From: Oscillospiraceae bacterium
GTDB lineage: Bacteria; Bacillota; Clostridia; Oscillospirales; Oscillospiraceae
Assembly (NCBI GenBank): GCA_020025345.1
Contig: JAHHSH010000044.1
Coordinates: 1-14,241, forward strand
Direction: 5' to 3'
DNA length: 14,241 nucleotides
Below the pieces are notes generated by a model that worked only from the letters and a program-made list of their open reading frames with translations, was not told the DNA's origin and searched no databases. Below, one piece after another: positions 1 through 7,324 of this stretch. How positions within the stretch are numbered: position 1 is the stretch's first letter; the number at the start of each line of letters is the position of its first letter. The position numbers and the translations under genes are program-made.

Positions 1-782
1 CTCCGGTGGATGACCGTCCCCCCCTCTCGGAGGAGCCCCCTCTGCCGGAGGAGCCCCCTCTGCCGGAGGAGCCGCCCATGCCCGAAGAGCCCTTCGGCCG
101 GGAGCGTGTCTTTGACATTCCCGAGGAGGAAGTTCCGGTACGCAGAGCACCGCAGCAAAGGGCCTCTGCTCCCGTTCGGGAAACGCCGCGCCGCGCACCT
201 GCTTCTGCGCAGAGAACCCAGTCCCCGCAGCAAGCTGCTGCTCCCGCACAGACGGCATCTCTTCCCACGCAGGAGGAAACTACCGCAGGTGGTGACACCG
301 CCGCATGGGTACGGCTGCTGGATCAGTACAAGGGACGCTTGCCGGTGAATCACCGTGTCTTTTTGAACATGGCCGGCGGCGTGCTGGAGGACGACTGCCT
401 CACCGTATACTGCGACAACGACTTTGTACGGAATTCTCTGGATCACCCCTCGGTGATCAGCGTGCTGCAGGATGTCACTTCCCAGTACGCAGGCCACCCC
501 ATCCGGGTGATGATGACCGTGGGCAAGCGCCCCCAGGCCAATGCAGCCGCAGCGCCCCGCCGTGCTTCAACAGCAAAGCCGAAGGCGGCGCCCACTACAC
601 CGGCTGCCCCAAGTACACCATCTGCACCAAGTACGCCCCCGGCATCGGCAGCCCCTGCCGCAGCAACGGAGTCGGCAGACCCGGCAGCCACACCCCCTTG
701 GGAAAGTGCACCGGCATCCCACGACAAATTGGATAAAATTATCGATTCAGCCCCGATGCTGGATCACTTTAAAATCAAGTAG
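1..782 (+). CDS. dnaX: DNA polymerase III subunit gamma/tau, C-terminal part (5' truncated by window edge)
   Basis: The C-terminal portion of the clamp-loader subunit that ties the sliding-clamp loader to the replicative polymerase. The frame is open to the left edge, so the GTG at 6 is probably internal and the AAA+ ATPase domain lies outside the window. What is visible: a Pro/Glu hexapeptide repeat (18-89), an Ala/Pro/Gln-rich linker, then a folded domain beginning with AWVRLLDQYKGRL (about residues 99-175 counted from the codon at 6). That domain resembles the C-terminal tau domain of clostridial DnaX proteins. A second Ala/Pro/Ser/Thr-rich linker follows, ending in a short tail DKIIDSAPMLDHFKIK. 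The identification also rests on the ybaB gene that follows directly, a common dnaX-ybaB pairing. The stop TAG overlaps the ybaB ribosome binding site, suggesting coupling. The dnaX frameshift site, if present, is not in this part. Confidence 0.85.
   Translation, partial: PVDDRPPLSEEPPLPEEPPLPEEPPMPEEPFGRERVFDIPEEEVPVRRAPQQRASAPVRETPRRAPASAQRTQSPQQAAAPAQTASLPTQEETTAGGDTAAWVRLLDQYKGRLPVNHRVFLNMAGGVLEDDCLTVYCDNDFVRNSLDHPSVISVLQDVTSQYAGHPIRVMMTVGKRPQANAAAAPRRASTAKPKAAPTTPAAPSTPSAPSTPPASAAPAAATESADPAATPPWESAPASHDKLDKIIDSAPMLDHFKIK
18..89 (+). repeat. Four tandem 18-nt units encoding Pro/Glu hexapeptides in DnaX
   Basis: Four consecutive in-frame units encode PPLSEE, PPLPEE, PPLPEE and PPMPEE. 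The second and third (36-53 and 54-71) are identical at DNA level and the outer two have diverged. This is an acidic, proline-rich spacer in the interdomain linker; an 18-nt unit can expand or contract without breaking the frame. Confidence 0.85.
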
Positions 783-786
783 GAGG
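781..786 (+). promoter_or_regulatory. Ribosome binding site of ybaB overlapping dnaX stop
   Basis: AGGAGG begins inside the TAG stop of dnaX and lies 8 nt before the ybaB ATG. It fixes the ybaB start and suggests translational coupling. Confidence 0.85.
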
Positions 787-794
787 ACAACAAC

Positions 795-1163
795 ATGGCA
801 AAAGGATACAGCGCCCGCGGCGGTTTCAGCGGCGGCAACAACAATATGATGCGTCAGCAGCAGCAAATGCAGCAGAAGCTGATGAAGATGCAGCAGGACA
901 TGGCGAAGGCACAGGAGGAAGTGGAGAACAGCAGCTTCAGCGCTTCTGTGGGCGGCGGCGTCGTGCAGGCCACCGTCAACGGCAAGAAGGAACTGACCAA
1001 TCTGGTCATCAAGCCCGAGGCCGTAGACGCTGAGGATGTGGAGATGCTGCAGGATCTGGTGATCTCCGCCGTCAACGAGGCGCTTCGTCAGGCCGATGCC
1101 GCTATGGAGAGCTCCATGAACAGCCTCACCGGCGGTCTGAATATCCCCGGTCTGAGCTTCTAA
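795..1163 (+). CDS. ybaB: YbaB/EbfC family nucleoid-associated protein
   Basis: A small DNA-binding protein of the YbaB/EbfC family (122 aa; family members are usually about 100-115 aa). These proteins act as dimers that bind DNA and are classed as nucleoid-associated. The core is recognisable: an N-terminal Met/Gln-rich helix (MMRQQQQMQQKLMKMQQDM), the strand-forming stretch FSASVGGGVVQATVNGKKEL, then a helix with VEMLQDLVISAVNEALRQAD, and a Gly-rich end LTGGLNIPGLSF. About 18 extra Gly/Asn/Ser residues precede the helix. It sits 12 nt after dnaX with a strong AGGAGG. In many bacteria recR comes next; here a terminator follows instead, so recR must be elsewhere or absent. The family assignment is firm; its precise role in this organism is inferred. 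Confidence 0.93.
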   Translation: MAKGYSARGGFSGGNNNMMRQQQQMQQKLMKMQQDMAKAQEEVENSSFSASVGGGVVQATVNGKKELTNLVIKPEAVDAEDVEMLQDLVISAVNEALRQADAAMESSMNSLTGGLNIPGLSF

Positions 1164-1181
1164 GTTACAAGAACATACGCA

Positions 1182-1212
1182 AAAAGGGTGTGACCGATGG
1201 TCACACCCTTTT
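1182..1212. terminator. Bidirectional rho-independent terminator (ybaB / opp operon)
   Basis: A perfect 14-bp stem (1182-1195 with 1199-1212) closes on a 3-nt GAT loop and is flanked by A-rich and T-rich sides. It lies between the converging ybaB and DUF3810 genes, so it can end both transcripts. Confidence 0.93.
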
Positions 1213-1248
1213 CTTTTTATTTACAATTAGTAATTATTCGACTCAATT

Positions 1249-2331
1249 CTACAAATAGTAGTCAATCAACAGGTCTACCACCATGCCGTAACTCTCCACG
1301 CCGTTCTCATCGCCGTAGTTTTTGAGGAAAGCATCGTAGGCATTTTGCGCCGCGTCATTGACCGGGCTTTCAAAGGACTGCCAATAGGCGTTATTATACC
1401 GGATGTCCTGCACCACCGTCTCCGGCAGCGTATCCCGAATGGCCTGCCAGCGCTCCGGGTCGGCCCGATAGAGGGCGTTGCCCAAATGGGTATAGCCCAT
1501 GAGCCAGCCGGAGTAGCGATACACCGGATCATCCGACGCAATGGACACCACCACCGCCAAGAAGTTGCACGCCTGTTCTGAGGCGATGCCCCGCTGGTGC
1601 CCCAACTCGTGGACGATGGTTGCGGGCAGAAAAGCCGCAGGACAATCCACATTGAGGTTCGTCTCCCCGGTAAACGGGAAATAAAACCCGGTAAAATCCA
1701 TGGCACTGAGGACGCGGGAGTTAGAAAAAGCCTTCGGCACCCGATCCTCCTTTTCCAAGAAGGGAAATTCCTCGTAGATCCCTTGATAGATCCCCGGCGC
1801 GGCCGCAAAAATATCCGCACGGTTCTCGGCAAAGATGCCCCGTTCATCCCGGCGCACATCGCCGGAGCACGCGCTGAGGTTCTCCGCGAAATAGGCGGTC
1901 AGCTGCTCCAGCTCCTCCACCGTGGCACCGCGGCCATAGAGGCCGGAGCGATCCTGAAAGGTATCCGTGTAGTAGTTCACGCCCCAGAGGAGGCACATTC
2001 CCACATAGATGGTCAGCACCGTGCAGGCCGTCCCCAGAATTCCTTTCCACAAAAGCCGCCACCGCCGACGGCTCTCCACCAGCTTGCGTATGCCGGCGCC
2101 GAGACACAAGATCACCACCGCCGGCAGCGCCACATAGATGATTTCCGCCACGGAAATCTCCGTAAGATAGCATATCGAGGCAACGCCGCGCTTCAACGGC
2201 TCCGTCACATAGGTGGTGAAGCCGTTCATCAGCCATCGGCTGTGGCGTCCCAACAGGAAAAAGGCCAGTGCCGCCAAATCCGCCAATAGCCAGATATACA
2301 GTTTTCGATTGCGCTTCCACTCTCCGGTCAT
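1249..2331 (-). CDS. DUF3810 family membrane protein with HELGH metallopeptidase-type motif
   Basis: A 360-aa protein of the DUF3810 family, whose function is not established. It has hydrophobic segments at about residues 11-28, 62-80 and 97-118, then a soluble domain of about 240 residues. That domain carries HELGH at 241-245, followed by QRGIASE with Glu252. An HExxH motif plus a downstream Glu is the arrangement of gluzincin-like zinc peptidases, so a membrane-anchored metallopeptidase is a reasonable inference, not proven. It is the last gene of the uptake operon: its ATG lies 8 nt after the stop of the upstream ATPase, and its AGGAGG overlaps that TAG, so it is probably translationally coupled. 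The start is chosen on that ribosome binding site. A possible role is cleaving peptides or cell-wall-derived material connected with the importer. Confidence 0.85.
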   Translation of the reverse strand: MTGEWKRNRKLYIWLLADLAALAFFLLGRHSRWLMNGFTTYVTEPLKRGVASICYLTEISVAEIIYVALPAVVILCLGAGIRKLVESRRRWRLLWKGILGTACTVLTIYVGMCLLWGVNYYTDTFQDRSGLYGRGATVEELEQLTAYFAENLSACSGDVRRDERGIFAENRADIFAAAPGIYQGIYEEFPFLEKEDRVPKAFSNSRVLSAMDFTGFYFPFTGETNLNVDCPAAFLPATIVHELGHQRGIASEQACNFLAVVVSIASDDPVYRYSGWLMGYTHLGNALYRADPERWQAIRDTLPETVVQDIRYNNAYWQSFESPVNDAAQNAYDAFLKNYGDENGVESYGMVVDLLIDYYL

Positions 2332-2339
2332 GGTTCCTC

Positions 2340-3071
2340 CTACCGTGCCGCCTCCAAAAGCGCACGGGTATAAGCCTCTTTGGGATGGTCGTAGAGTTCC
2401 TCCACCCGTCCCTGCTCCACAATGCGTCCGTCCTTCATCACAAGGGCCCGGTCGCAGAGCTGATAGACCACGTTGAGATCGTGGGAGATAAAGAGGTAGG
2501 AGATCCCCAGCTCCTTGCGCAGGTCGGAGATCAGCTGCAAAATCTGGGCTTGAATCGTCACATCCAGCGCCGACACCGCCTCATCGGCGATGATCAGACC
2601 GGGGCGCTGAATGAGCGCCACACCGATGCTGACACGCTGGCGCTGTCCGCCGGACAGCTGACGGGGATAGAGGTCATAGCACTCCTCGGGAAGTCCCACG
2701 CGGGCGATAATCTCCCGCACACGGCGCACCCGCTCCTCCCGGTCATACTTTCCGTAAATGCGCAGCGGCTCCTCCAGAATCCAGCCCACCGTTCTGCCGG
2801 GATTGAGGCTGGAACCGTGGTCCTGAAAGACCATCTGGGGGCGCTTTGTATAGTGCGTATAGCTGCCGGTATAGTCGCTCACCATGCCCAACAGCGTCTT
2901 GGCCAGCGTACTCTTGCCGGAGCCGGATTCCCCCACCAGGCCCAAAATTTCGCCGCGGTAGAGGTCAAAGCTCACATCGTGGAGCACCTGCACCGTATGC
3001 TTGCGGCGCAGCACACCGGACGGGCGGTACCAGACATTCAAATCCCGTACCTCCAAAACCTTCTCTTCCAT
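2340..3071 (-). CDS. Peptide/nickel-type ABC transporter ATPase, F-type subunit
   Basis: The second ATP-hydrolysing subunit of an Opp/Dpp/Nik-type importer (243 aa), acting on the inner membrane face with its partner encoded upstream. Visible motifs: Walker A GLVGESGSGKST, signature LSGGQRQRVSIG, Walker B LIIADEAVSALD, and the H-loop FISHDL. The frame stays open further upstream, but the ATG at 3071 is preferred: it has AAGGAGG 8 nt before it and overlaps the TGA of the D-type ATPase by one base (TGATG). The protein ends right after the YTRALLEAA segment, so it lacks the C-terminal extension of about 70-80 residues seen in long OppF/DppF proteins and is closer in length to NikE. The substrate cannot be read from the ATPase. 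Confidence 0.9.
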   Translation of the reverse strand: MEEKVLEVRDLNVWYRPSGVLRRKHTVQVLHDVSFDLYRGEILGLVGESGSGKSTLAKTLLGMVSDYTGSYTHYTKRPQMVFQDHGSSLNPGRTVGWILEEPLRIYGKYDREERVRRVREIIARVGLPEECYDLYPRQLSGGQRQRVSIGVALIQRPGLIIADEAVSALDVTIQAQILQLISDLRKELGISYLFISHDLNVVYQLCDRALVMKDGRIVEQGRVEELYDHPKEAYTRALLEAAR

Positions 3072-3850
3072 CACAGCTTCCTCCTTGTGGGGATAGCGGC
3101 GATGAGCCGCTGCGTATAGGGCGCCTGGGGATGGTAAAATACCTGCTCCGTGTCCCCCGTCTCCACGATTTTGCCCTTTTCCATCACCGCCACACGGGTA
3201 CACAGCTTACGCACCACATTGAGGTTGTGGGAGATGAACAAAATGGACATATTGAGCTCTTGATTGAGTCGCTTCAAAAGCTGCAAAATCTGGGCCTGAA
3301 TGGTCACATCCAGCGCCGTGGTAGGCTCGTCCGCCAACAGCAGCTTAGGGCGGGGCAGGATAGCCGCGGCAATCATCACGCGCTGCAGCATACCGCCGGA
3401 GAGCTCATGGGGGTACTTGCGATAGATCTCCTCCACGTTGTCCAGATCCACCGCCCGCAGGGCTTCCAGCGCCATGCGGCGCCGCTCCTCCCGGGACAGT
3501 TTCTCATGGACACGAAGGCACTCCTCCACCTGCGGTCCGATGCGCTTGACCGGGTTCATGGCGCTCATAGGCTCCTGAAACACCACGCAGATGTCCTTTC
3601 CCTGCCGCCGGCGCAGCTCCTCGCCGCCTGTGTGCAGCAGATCCACGCCGCCCAGCAGGATGCGTCCCTGCACATTGGCCCGGTCGTGGTCCAGAAGGCC
3701 TGCAATGGTCATGGCCGTCACCGACTTGCCGGAGCCGGACTCGCCCACCAGTCCCACGATCTCGCCGTCACCCACCGTCAGATCGATGCCGCAAACCGCC
3801 TCATGGTCACTCGTATGAAATTGCACATGCAGATCCTTGATTTCCAACAT
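3071..3850 (-). CDS. Peptide/nickel-type ABC transporter ATPase, D-type subunit
   Basis: First ATPase subunit of the importer (259 aa). Motifs seen: Walker A GLVGESGSGKSVTA, the Q-loop stretch VVFQEPMSAMNPV, signature LSGGMLQRVMIAAA, Walker B LLLADEPTTALD, and FISHNL. The sequence AMNPVKRIGPQVEE is typical of OppD/DppD/NikD. The frame runs upstream into the permease gene, but the ATG at 3850 is favoured because the protein then starts with MLEIKDLHV, the usual first strand, and an AAGG lies about 10 nt before it. That leaves 5 nt after the permease stop. Like its partner it is short (259 aa versus about 320-340 for long OppD) and stops just after HPQAPYTQRLIAAIP, before the extended oligopeptide-type C-terminal region. 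Confidence 0.9.
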   Translation of the reverse strand: MLEIKDLHVQFHTSDHEAVCGIDLTVGDGEIVGLVGESGSGKSVTAMTIAGLLDHDRANVQGRILLGGVDLLHTGGEELRRRQGKDICVVFQEPMSAMNPVKRIGPQVEECLRVHEKLSREERRRMALEALRAVDLDNVEEIYRKYPHELSGGMLQRVMIAAAILPRPKLLLADEPTTALDVTIQAQILQLLKRLNQELNMSILFISHNLNVVRKLCTRVAVMEKGKIVETGDTEQVFYHPQAPYTQRLIAAIPTRRKL

Positions 3851-3855
3851 GGCAC

Positions 3856-4683
3856 TCACCTTCTCTTCCGCCGCCGCCGACGCTGCTGCTGATCCAAAAG
3901 CCCCTCGCCCAGAAGACTGAAGCCCAAAATCAACAGCACGATGGTCATTCCTGTACATAGGACATACCATGGAGCGGAGCTCATATAGCTCTGGGACTCG
4001 GAGAGCATATAGCCCAGCGACACATCCGGGGAACGGACACCGATGCCCAGATAGCTCATGCTGGCCTCGGCCAGCACGGCGTTATTAAGCCCAATCACCA
4101 GCGTAGGTAAAATCACCGCACGGGTATTGGGCAGAATATGCATAAAGATAATTCGAGCGTGTCCGGCGCCCATGAGCTGGGCACTTTTCACATAGTTCAT
4201 TTCCCGGTGGCGGGCAAATTCACTGCGCACCACGCGGACATATCCGGGAATAAAGGCCACCGAAAGGGCCAAAATCACGTTATACTTTCCAAAACCTAAA
4301 ATAGAGATAAAAACCAGCGCCAGCAAAATGCTGGGAAACGCGGTCAGCGCATCGTTGACGCGCATGAGAATATCATCCACCACACCGCCGAAATAGCCGG
4401 TCAGCGCGCCCAGTGTCACGCCCACGACAGCGCCCACTGCCACAGTGCAAAGTGAGATGGAATAGGTGGTAGAGAGTCCCTTCATGGCGCGGCTGAAGAT
4501 GTCGCGTCCGAAGTTATCCGTACCGAAAAGGTGCTGCCACGACGGAGCCTGCGAAACAGCGGCTGCGTTCATGGCCGAGGGATCCCACGGTGTCCAGACA
4601 CAACCCACCACTGCCAGCAGTGTGATGACGGCAGTGAGGATCATGCCGATCTGAAGATAGGCGTTATGTTTTTTTCTATGCAT
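3856..4683 (-). CDS. Peptide/nickel-type ABC transporter permease, C-type subunit
   Basis: One of the two membrane subunits forming the translocation path (275 aa). It begins with a short basic tail and a first membrane helix (about 11-29), then the conserved FGTDNFGRDIFSRAMKG segment typical of OppC/DppC permeases. Several hydrophobic helices follow, with the cytoplasmic coupling loop NYVKSAQLMGAGHARIIFMHILPN that contacts the ATPases. It ends in an unusually basic tail (QQQRRRRRKRR). The ATG is preceded by GAGGAGGGG overlapping the end of the B-type permease, 12 nt downstream of that gene's stop. The binding-protein-dependent inner-membrane permease family is clear; the substrate is not. 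Confidence 0.92.
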   Translation of the reverse strand: MHRKKHNAYLQIGMILTAVITLLAVVGCVWTPWDPSAMNAAAVSQAPSWQHLFGTDNFGRDIFSRAMKGLSTTYSISLCTVAVGAVVGVTLGALTGYFGGVVDDILMRVNDALTAFPSILLALVFISILGFGKYNVILALSVAFIPGYVRVVRSEFARHREMNYVKSAQLMGAGHARIIFMHILPNTRAVILPTLVIGLNNAVLAEASMSYLGIGVRSPDVSLGYMLSESQSYMSSAPWYVLCTGMTIVLLILGFSLLGEGLLDQQQRRRRRKRR

Positions 4684-4695
4684 CTTTGCCCCTCC

Positions 4696-5634
4696 TCACC
4701 GCAGGCGCAGCCGGGGATCCAGCCGCTGATTGATGAGATCCGCCACGAAGTTCACCAGCACCACCCAAAAGGCCATCAGCACAATGATCGCCTGCACCAC
4801 CGGGTAGTCCCGGTTGGAGATAGAGCTGAGGAGCAGCCGTCCCAGACCGGGGATGGCAAATACCTGCTCCACCACCACGCTGCCGGCCACTGTATCGGCA
4901 ATGGTCATGGCAAGAAATGCCACCGTCGGCACCACGGCGTTGCGGAGCACATGCCGATAGAGAGTGACGCGGCGGCTGTTGCCGCGGCTGTAGGAGGTGC
5001 GGACATAATCCTTGTGCATCTCCCCCAAAATACCGCTGCGCAGCATTTTCAGCGTCATGGCAATGCGCGGCAGGGCGATGGCAATGGCGGGGTACAACAA
5101 GTAGCGCACGCTGCCCCAGAAATCCTCCGCCGGGTTCACAAAGCTGCCCGGCTCAAACCAGTGGAGCGTGATGCCAAACAGGAAGGTGAGCAAAATGCCC
5201 ACAAAGAAAGGGGGCACGGACATGGTGATCTGTCCCAGCACATTGAAAAAGCGATCGATCCAGCCCCGCCGGTCAGCGCAGAGGATACCCAGCGGCACGG
5301 AAACCACCGTAATGAGCAGGAAAGAGAGCGCCGTCAGCAGCAGCGTAATGCCCAGTTTCCCGGAGATCATGTCCGCCACCGGCATACTGTAGCTGTACGA
5401 GGTACCAAAATCTCCCTGCACGAAGTGGATGATCCAATCGAAGTAGCGCACAAAGAAGGGGCGGTTCAGACCCAGCTCCTCCCGCAGCGCCTCCACGCGC
5501 TCCGGCGTGGCCTCACTGCCCAGCAGTGTGTTGGTGGGGTCGCCGGTGATGACCTGAAAGGCCAGAAACGCTAAGAAAGAGACGATCAGCATGGTCAGCA
5601 GCATCATCCCCAATTTCTTCGCTGCACTTTTCAT
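4696..5634 (-). CDS. Peptide/nickel-type ABC transporter permease, B-type subunit
   Basis: The partner membrane subunit (312 aa from the chosen start). It has the N-terminal helix and the ITGDPTNTLLGSEATPE segment of DppB/OppB proteins, followed by LREELGLNRPFFVRYFDWI, periplasmic-side motif FGTSYSYSMPV, several transmembrane helices, the coupling loop DYVRTSYSRGNSRRVTLYRHVLRNA, and the ending VADLINQRLDPRLRLR, all typical. A start 31 codons earlier would overlap the end of the binding-protein gene and has no good ribosome binding site. The ATG at 5634, with AAGAGGCG upstream, fits the family start MKSAAKKLGMM better. The coupling loop has SYSRGNS where most relatives have an ARAKGL-like sequence, a mild divergence. 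Confidence 0.92.
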   Translation of the reverse strand: MKSAAKKLGMMLLTMLIVSFLAFLAFQVITGDPTNTLLGSEATPERVEALREELGLNRPFFVRYFDWIIHFVQGDFGTSYSYSMPVADMISGKLGITLLLTALSFLLITVVSVPLGILCADRRGWIDRFFNVLGQITMSVPPFFVGILLTFLFGITLHWFEPGSFVNPAEDFWGSVRYLLYPAIAIALPRIAMTLKMLRSGILGEMHKDYVRTSYSRGNSRRVTLYRHVLRNAVVPTVAFLAMTIADTVAGSVVVEQVFAIPGLGRLLLSSISNRDYPVVQAIIVLMAFWVVLVNFVADLINQRLDPRLRLR

Positions 5635-5655
5635 GCCGATCGCCTCTTTCTCTCT

Positions 5656-5670
5656 ACGGCGCAAAGCCGT
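5656..5670 (-). other. Intercistronic hairpin between binding protein and permease genes
   Basis: ACGGC and GCCGT pair around a 5-nt loop in the 55-nt gap between the binding-protein stop and the permease start. No T-run follows on the minus strand, so it is more likely an mRNA-end stabiliser or partial attenuator than a full terminator. Such a hairpin can raise binding-protein output over permease output; this role is inferred. Confidence 0.4.
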
Positions 5671-5689
5671 TTGTAGTTTTTTTCTTACT

Positions 5690-7228
5690 TTACTTAGTGT
5701 ACTGGACAGTGGAGAGATCCAGCACAAAGGTGGGATAGAACTCCAGTCCCGTCAAATTCTGCCGCATGGCGACCAGATCGCACAAATCCTGAATATACAG
5801 GTTGGCGGCATCCTCCGTCAGCAGTGTCTCCATCTCCTTGTAGATGGCGGTCTGCTGGGCGTCGTCCTTGGCGGCAACGGCCTGTGCAAACAGCTCGTCG
5901 TACTTGGGGTTATTGTAGTTGATAAAGTTCTTGGCGTTGTCGGAGGTAAAACGCTCCAGCATCGCCCGGGCCGTCATATTGTGGGCGTCCAGACCCACCA
6001 CAGTGGCCTGGAAGTTCCGGCCCTTATAGGCCTCATCGTACCAGGTCTGCCACTCTACCTGCTGGACGGTCACATTGATGCCCACAGCGCGCAGCTGCTC
6101 GGCAACCACCTCAGAGGTATCCACATGGGGCTTATTGTTGGAAGCCACCATGATGGTCATATCAAAGCCGTTGGGATAGCCGGCCTCTGCCAGCAGCTCC
6201 TTGGCCTTCTGAGGATCATACTTATAGTGGTCCGTCAGCTCCGGCATAAAATACTTGGTAAACGCCGGATACATGCTGCTGCCCAGTGCCGTACCGTGTC
6301 CATCTGCCACAAAGTCCATGATAGCCTGCCGGTCAATGGCATAGCACAGTGCCTGACGCACTGCCTTGTTGTTAAAAGGCTCCACATTGTTGTTGAGGTA
6401 CACCGCCTGCACCAGATTCATGGTACCCTCCAGAATCTGGAAGTCCTCCAGCTGGGCAGCCTGGGCACTGGTCAGGTGGGCGCAAAGGTCCACACTGCCG
6501 CCCTTGAGTGCCATGACCAGAGCGGTGGAATCCTCGTAGATCTGGTAGGTCACCTTGTCCAGCTTGGCACCCTCGCCCCAGTAATCGTCAAACTTCTCAA
6601 TGACGATGTTCTCCTGCGGAGAGCGGGAGACATACTTAAAGGGGCCGGTACCCACCGGCTTGGTGGCCAGATCCTCGGCGTTGGCGGGCACAATGGCCAC
6701 GGTCAGATAGCTGAGGAACTCCAAATTGGGTTCGTCGATCGTGATGACTACGGTCTTATCATCAGGCGCAGAAATGTCCTGAATAACAGAAAGCGCCGGC
6801 ACCAGGGGCGTTCCCTCGGATGCGTCGGCGCAGCGGCGGATGGAATAAACCACATCTTCCGCGGTGACCGGCTCTCCATTGTGGAACTTCACGCCCTCAC
6901 GCAGGGGGAAGGTATACGTCCGACCGTCCTCAGACACAAGGCAATCGGCAGCCACAGCGTAGATCAATTCGCCATCGGAATTGGGTTTAACCAATCCTTC
7001 GTAAATGTTGAACATAACCTCTCTGGTTCCTGCCGATACACTTTTGTGCGGGTCAAGACTGTCTTCCAGGTCCTGCGCAATGCCCACCACGATCTCGTTG
7101 GCGGCTTCGCGCTTTTCGTAGCCATGATTTCCTTCGGCGTTCTGATTGTTGCTGCTGTCTCCACAACCGGCGAGTACAGCGCCCATCATTACCAACGCCA
7201 GGAAAAGAGCAGGGATTCTTCTTTTCAT
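5690..7228 (-). CDS. ABC transporter substrate-binding lipoprotein (SBP_bac_5, peptide/nickel type)
   Basis: The extracytoplasmic receptor that captures ligand and delivers it to the permease pair (512 aa). The N-terminus is a lipoprotein signal: basic MKRR, a hydrophobic core, and the lipobox LAGC with the lipidated Cys at residue 22. A Ser/Asn/Glu-rich linker follows. The mature protein has class C (family 5) landmarks: SLDPHKSVSAGTREVMFNIYEGLV, PLREGVKFHNGEPVTAEDVVYSIRR, GTGPFKYVS, VRQALCYAIDRQAIMDFV and YDPQKAKELLAEAGYPNGFD. These support peptide, nickel or opine-type ligands, with oligo/dipeptide the default reading. AAGGAG sits just upstream of the ATG. It is the promoter-proximal gene of the operon and probably the most expressed. 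The ligand is not determinable from sequence alone. Confidence 0.93.
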   Translation of the reverse strand: MKRRIPALFLALVMMGAVLAGCGDSSNNQNAEGNHGYEKREAANEIVVGIAQDLEDSLDPHKSVSAGTREVMFNIYEGLVKPNSDGELIYAVAADCLVSEDGRTYTFPLREGVKFHNGEPVTAEDVVYSIRRCADASEGTPLVPALSVIQDISAPDDKTVVITIDEPNLEFLSYLTVAIVPANAEDLATKPVGTGPFKYVSRSPQENIVIEKFDDYWGEGAKLDKVTYQIYEDSTALVMALKGGSVDLCAHLTSAQAAQLEDFQILEGTMNLVQAVYLNNNVEPFNNKAVRQALCYAIDRQAIMDFVADGHGTALGSSMYPAFTKYFMPELTDHYKYDPQKAKELLAEAGYPNGFDMTIMVASNNKPHVDTSEVVAEQLRAVGINVTVQQVEWQTWYDEAYKGRNFQATVVGLDAHNMTARAMLERFTSDNAKNFINYNNPKYDELFAQAVAAKDDAQQTAIYKEMETLLTEDAANLYIQDLCDLVAMRQNLTGLEFYPTFVLDLSTVQYTK

Positions 7229-7242
7229 AGTCTTCTCCTTCT

Positions 7243-7263
7243 TTGCCGCCCTTTCGGCGGCAA
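7243..7263 (-). promoter_or_regulatory. GA-rich-loop hairpin in the 5' UTR next to the binding-protein ribosome binding site
   Basis: TTGCCGCC pairs perfectly with GGCGGCAA (8 bp) around a GAAAG loop when read on the minus strand. The stem ends immediately before the AGAAGGAG ribosome binding site. It could protect the mRNA 5' end or modulate ribosome access; no T-run follows, so it is not a terminator. Confidence 0.5.
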
Positions 7264-7297
7264 CATAGAAATATGGTGTGCTCTATTCAATTGTCTT

Positions 7298-7324
7298 TGT
7301 GAAAGTTATCACATTCGTGAATGT
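7298..7324. promoter_or_regulatory. Two overlapping operator-like dyads at the opp operon start site
   Basis: A TGTGA-N6-TCACA dyad (7298-7313) is a perfect inverted repeat in the CRP/FNR format. It shares 3 nt with a second dyad ACATTC-GT-GAATGT (7311-7324). The second overlaps the -10 box and the first covers the expected start of transcription, an arrangement suited to repression. The binding protein is unknown. Confidence 0.5.

Noticed and set aside
2268..5574. Several 280-350 codon plus-strand frames opposite the permease and ATPase genes
   Set aside because: All are antisense to genes with clear motifs, overlap each other, and encode Gln/His-rich nonsense-like sequence.
7301..7313. Possible catabolite-repression (cre) site within the opp promoter dyad
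   Set aside because: The outer TGAAAG...TCA partly fits, but the central CG that characterises cre sites is TT here. The CRP/FNR-format symmetry explains the sequence better.
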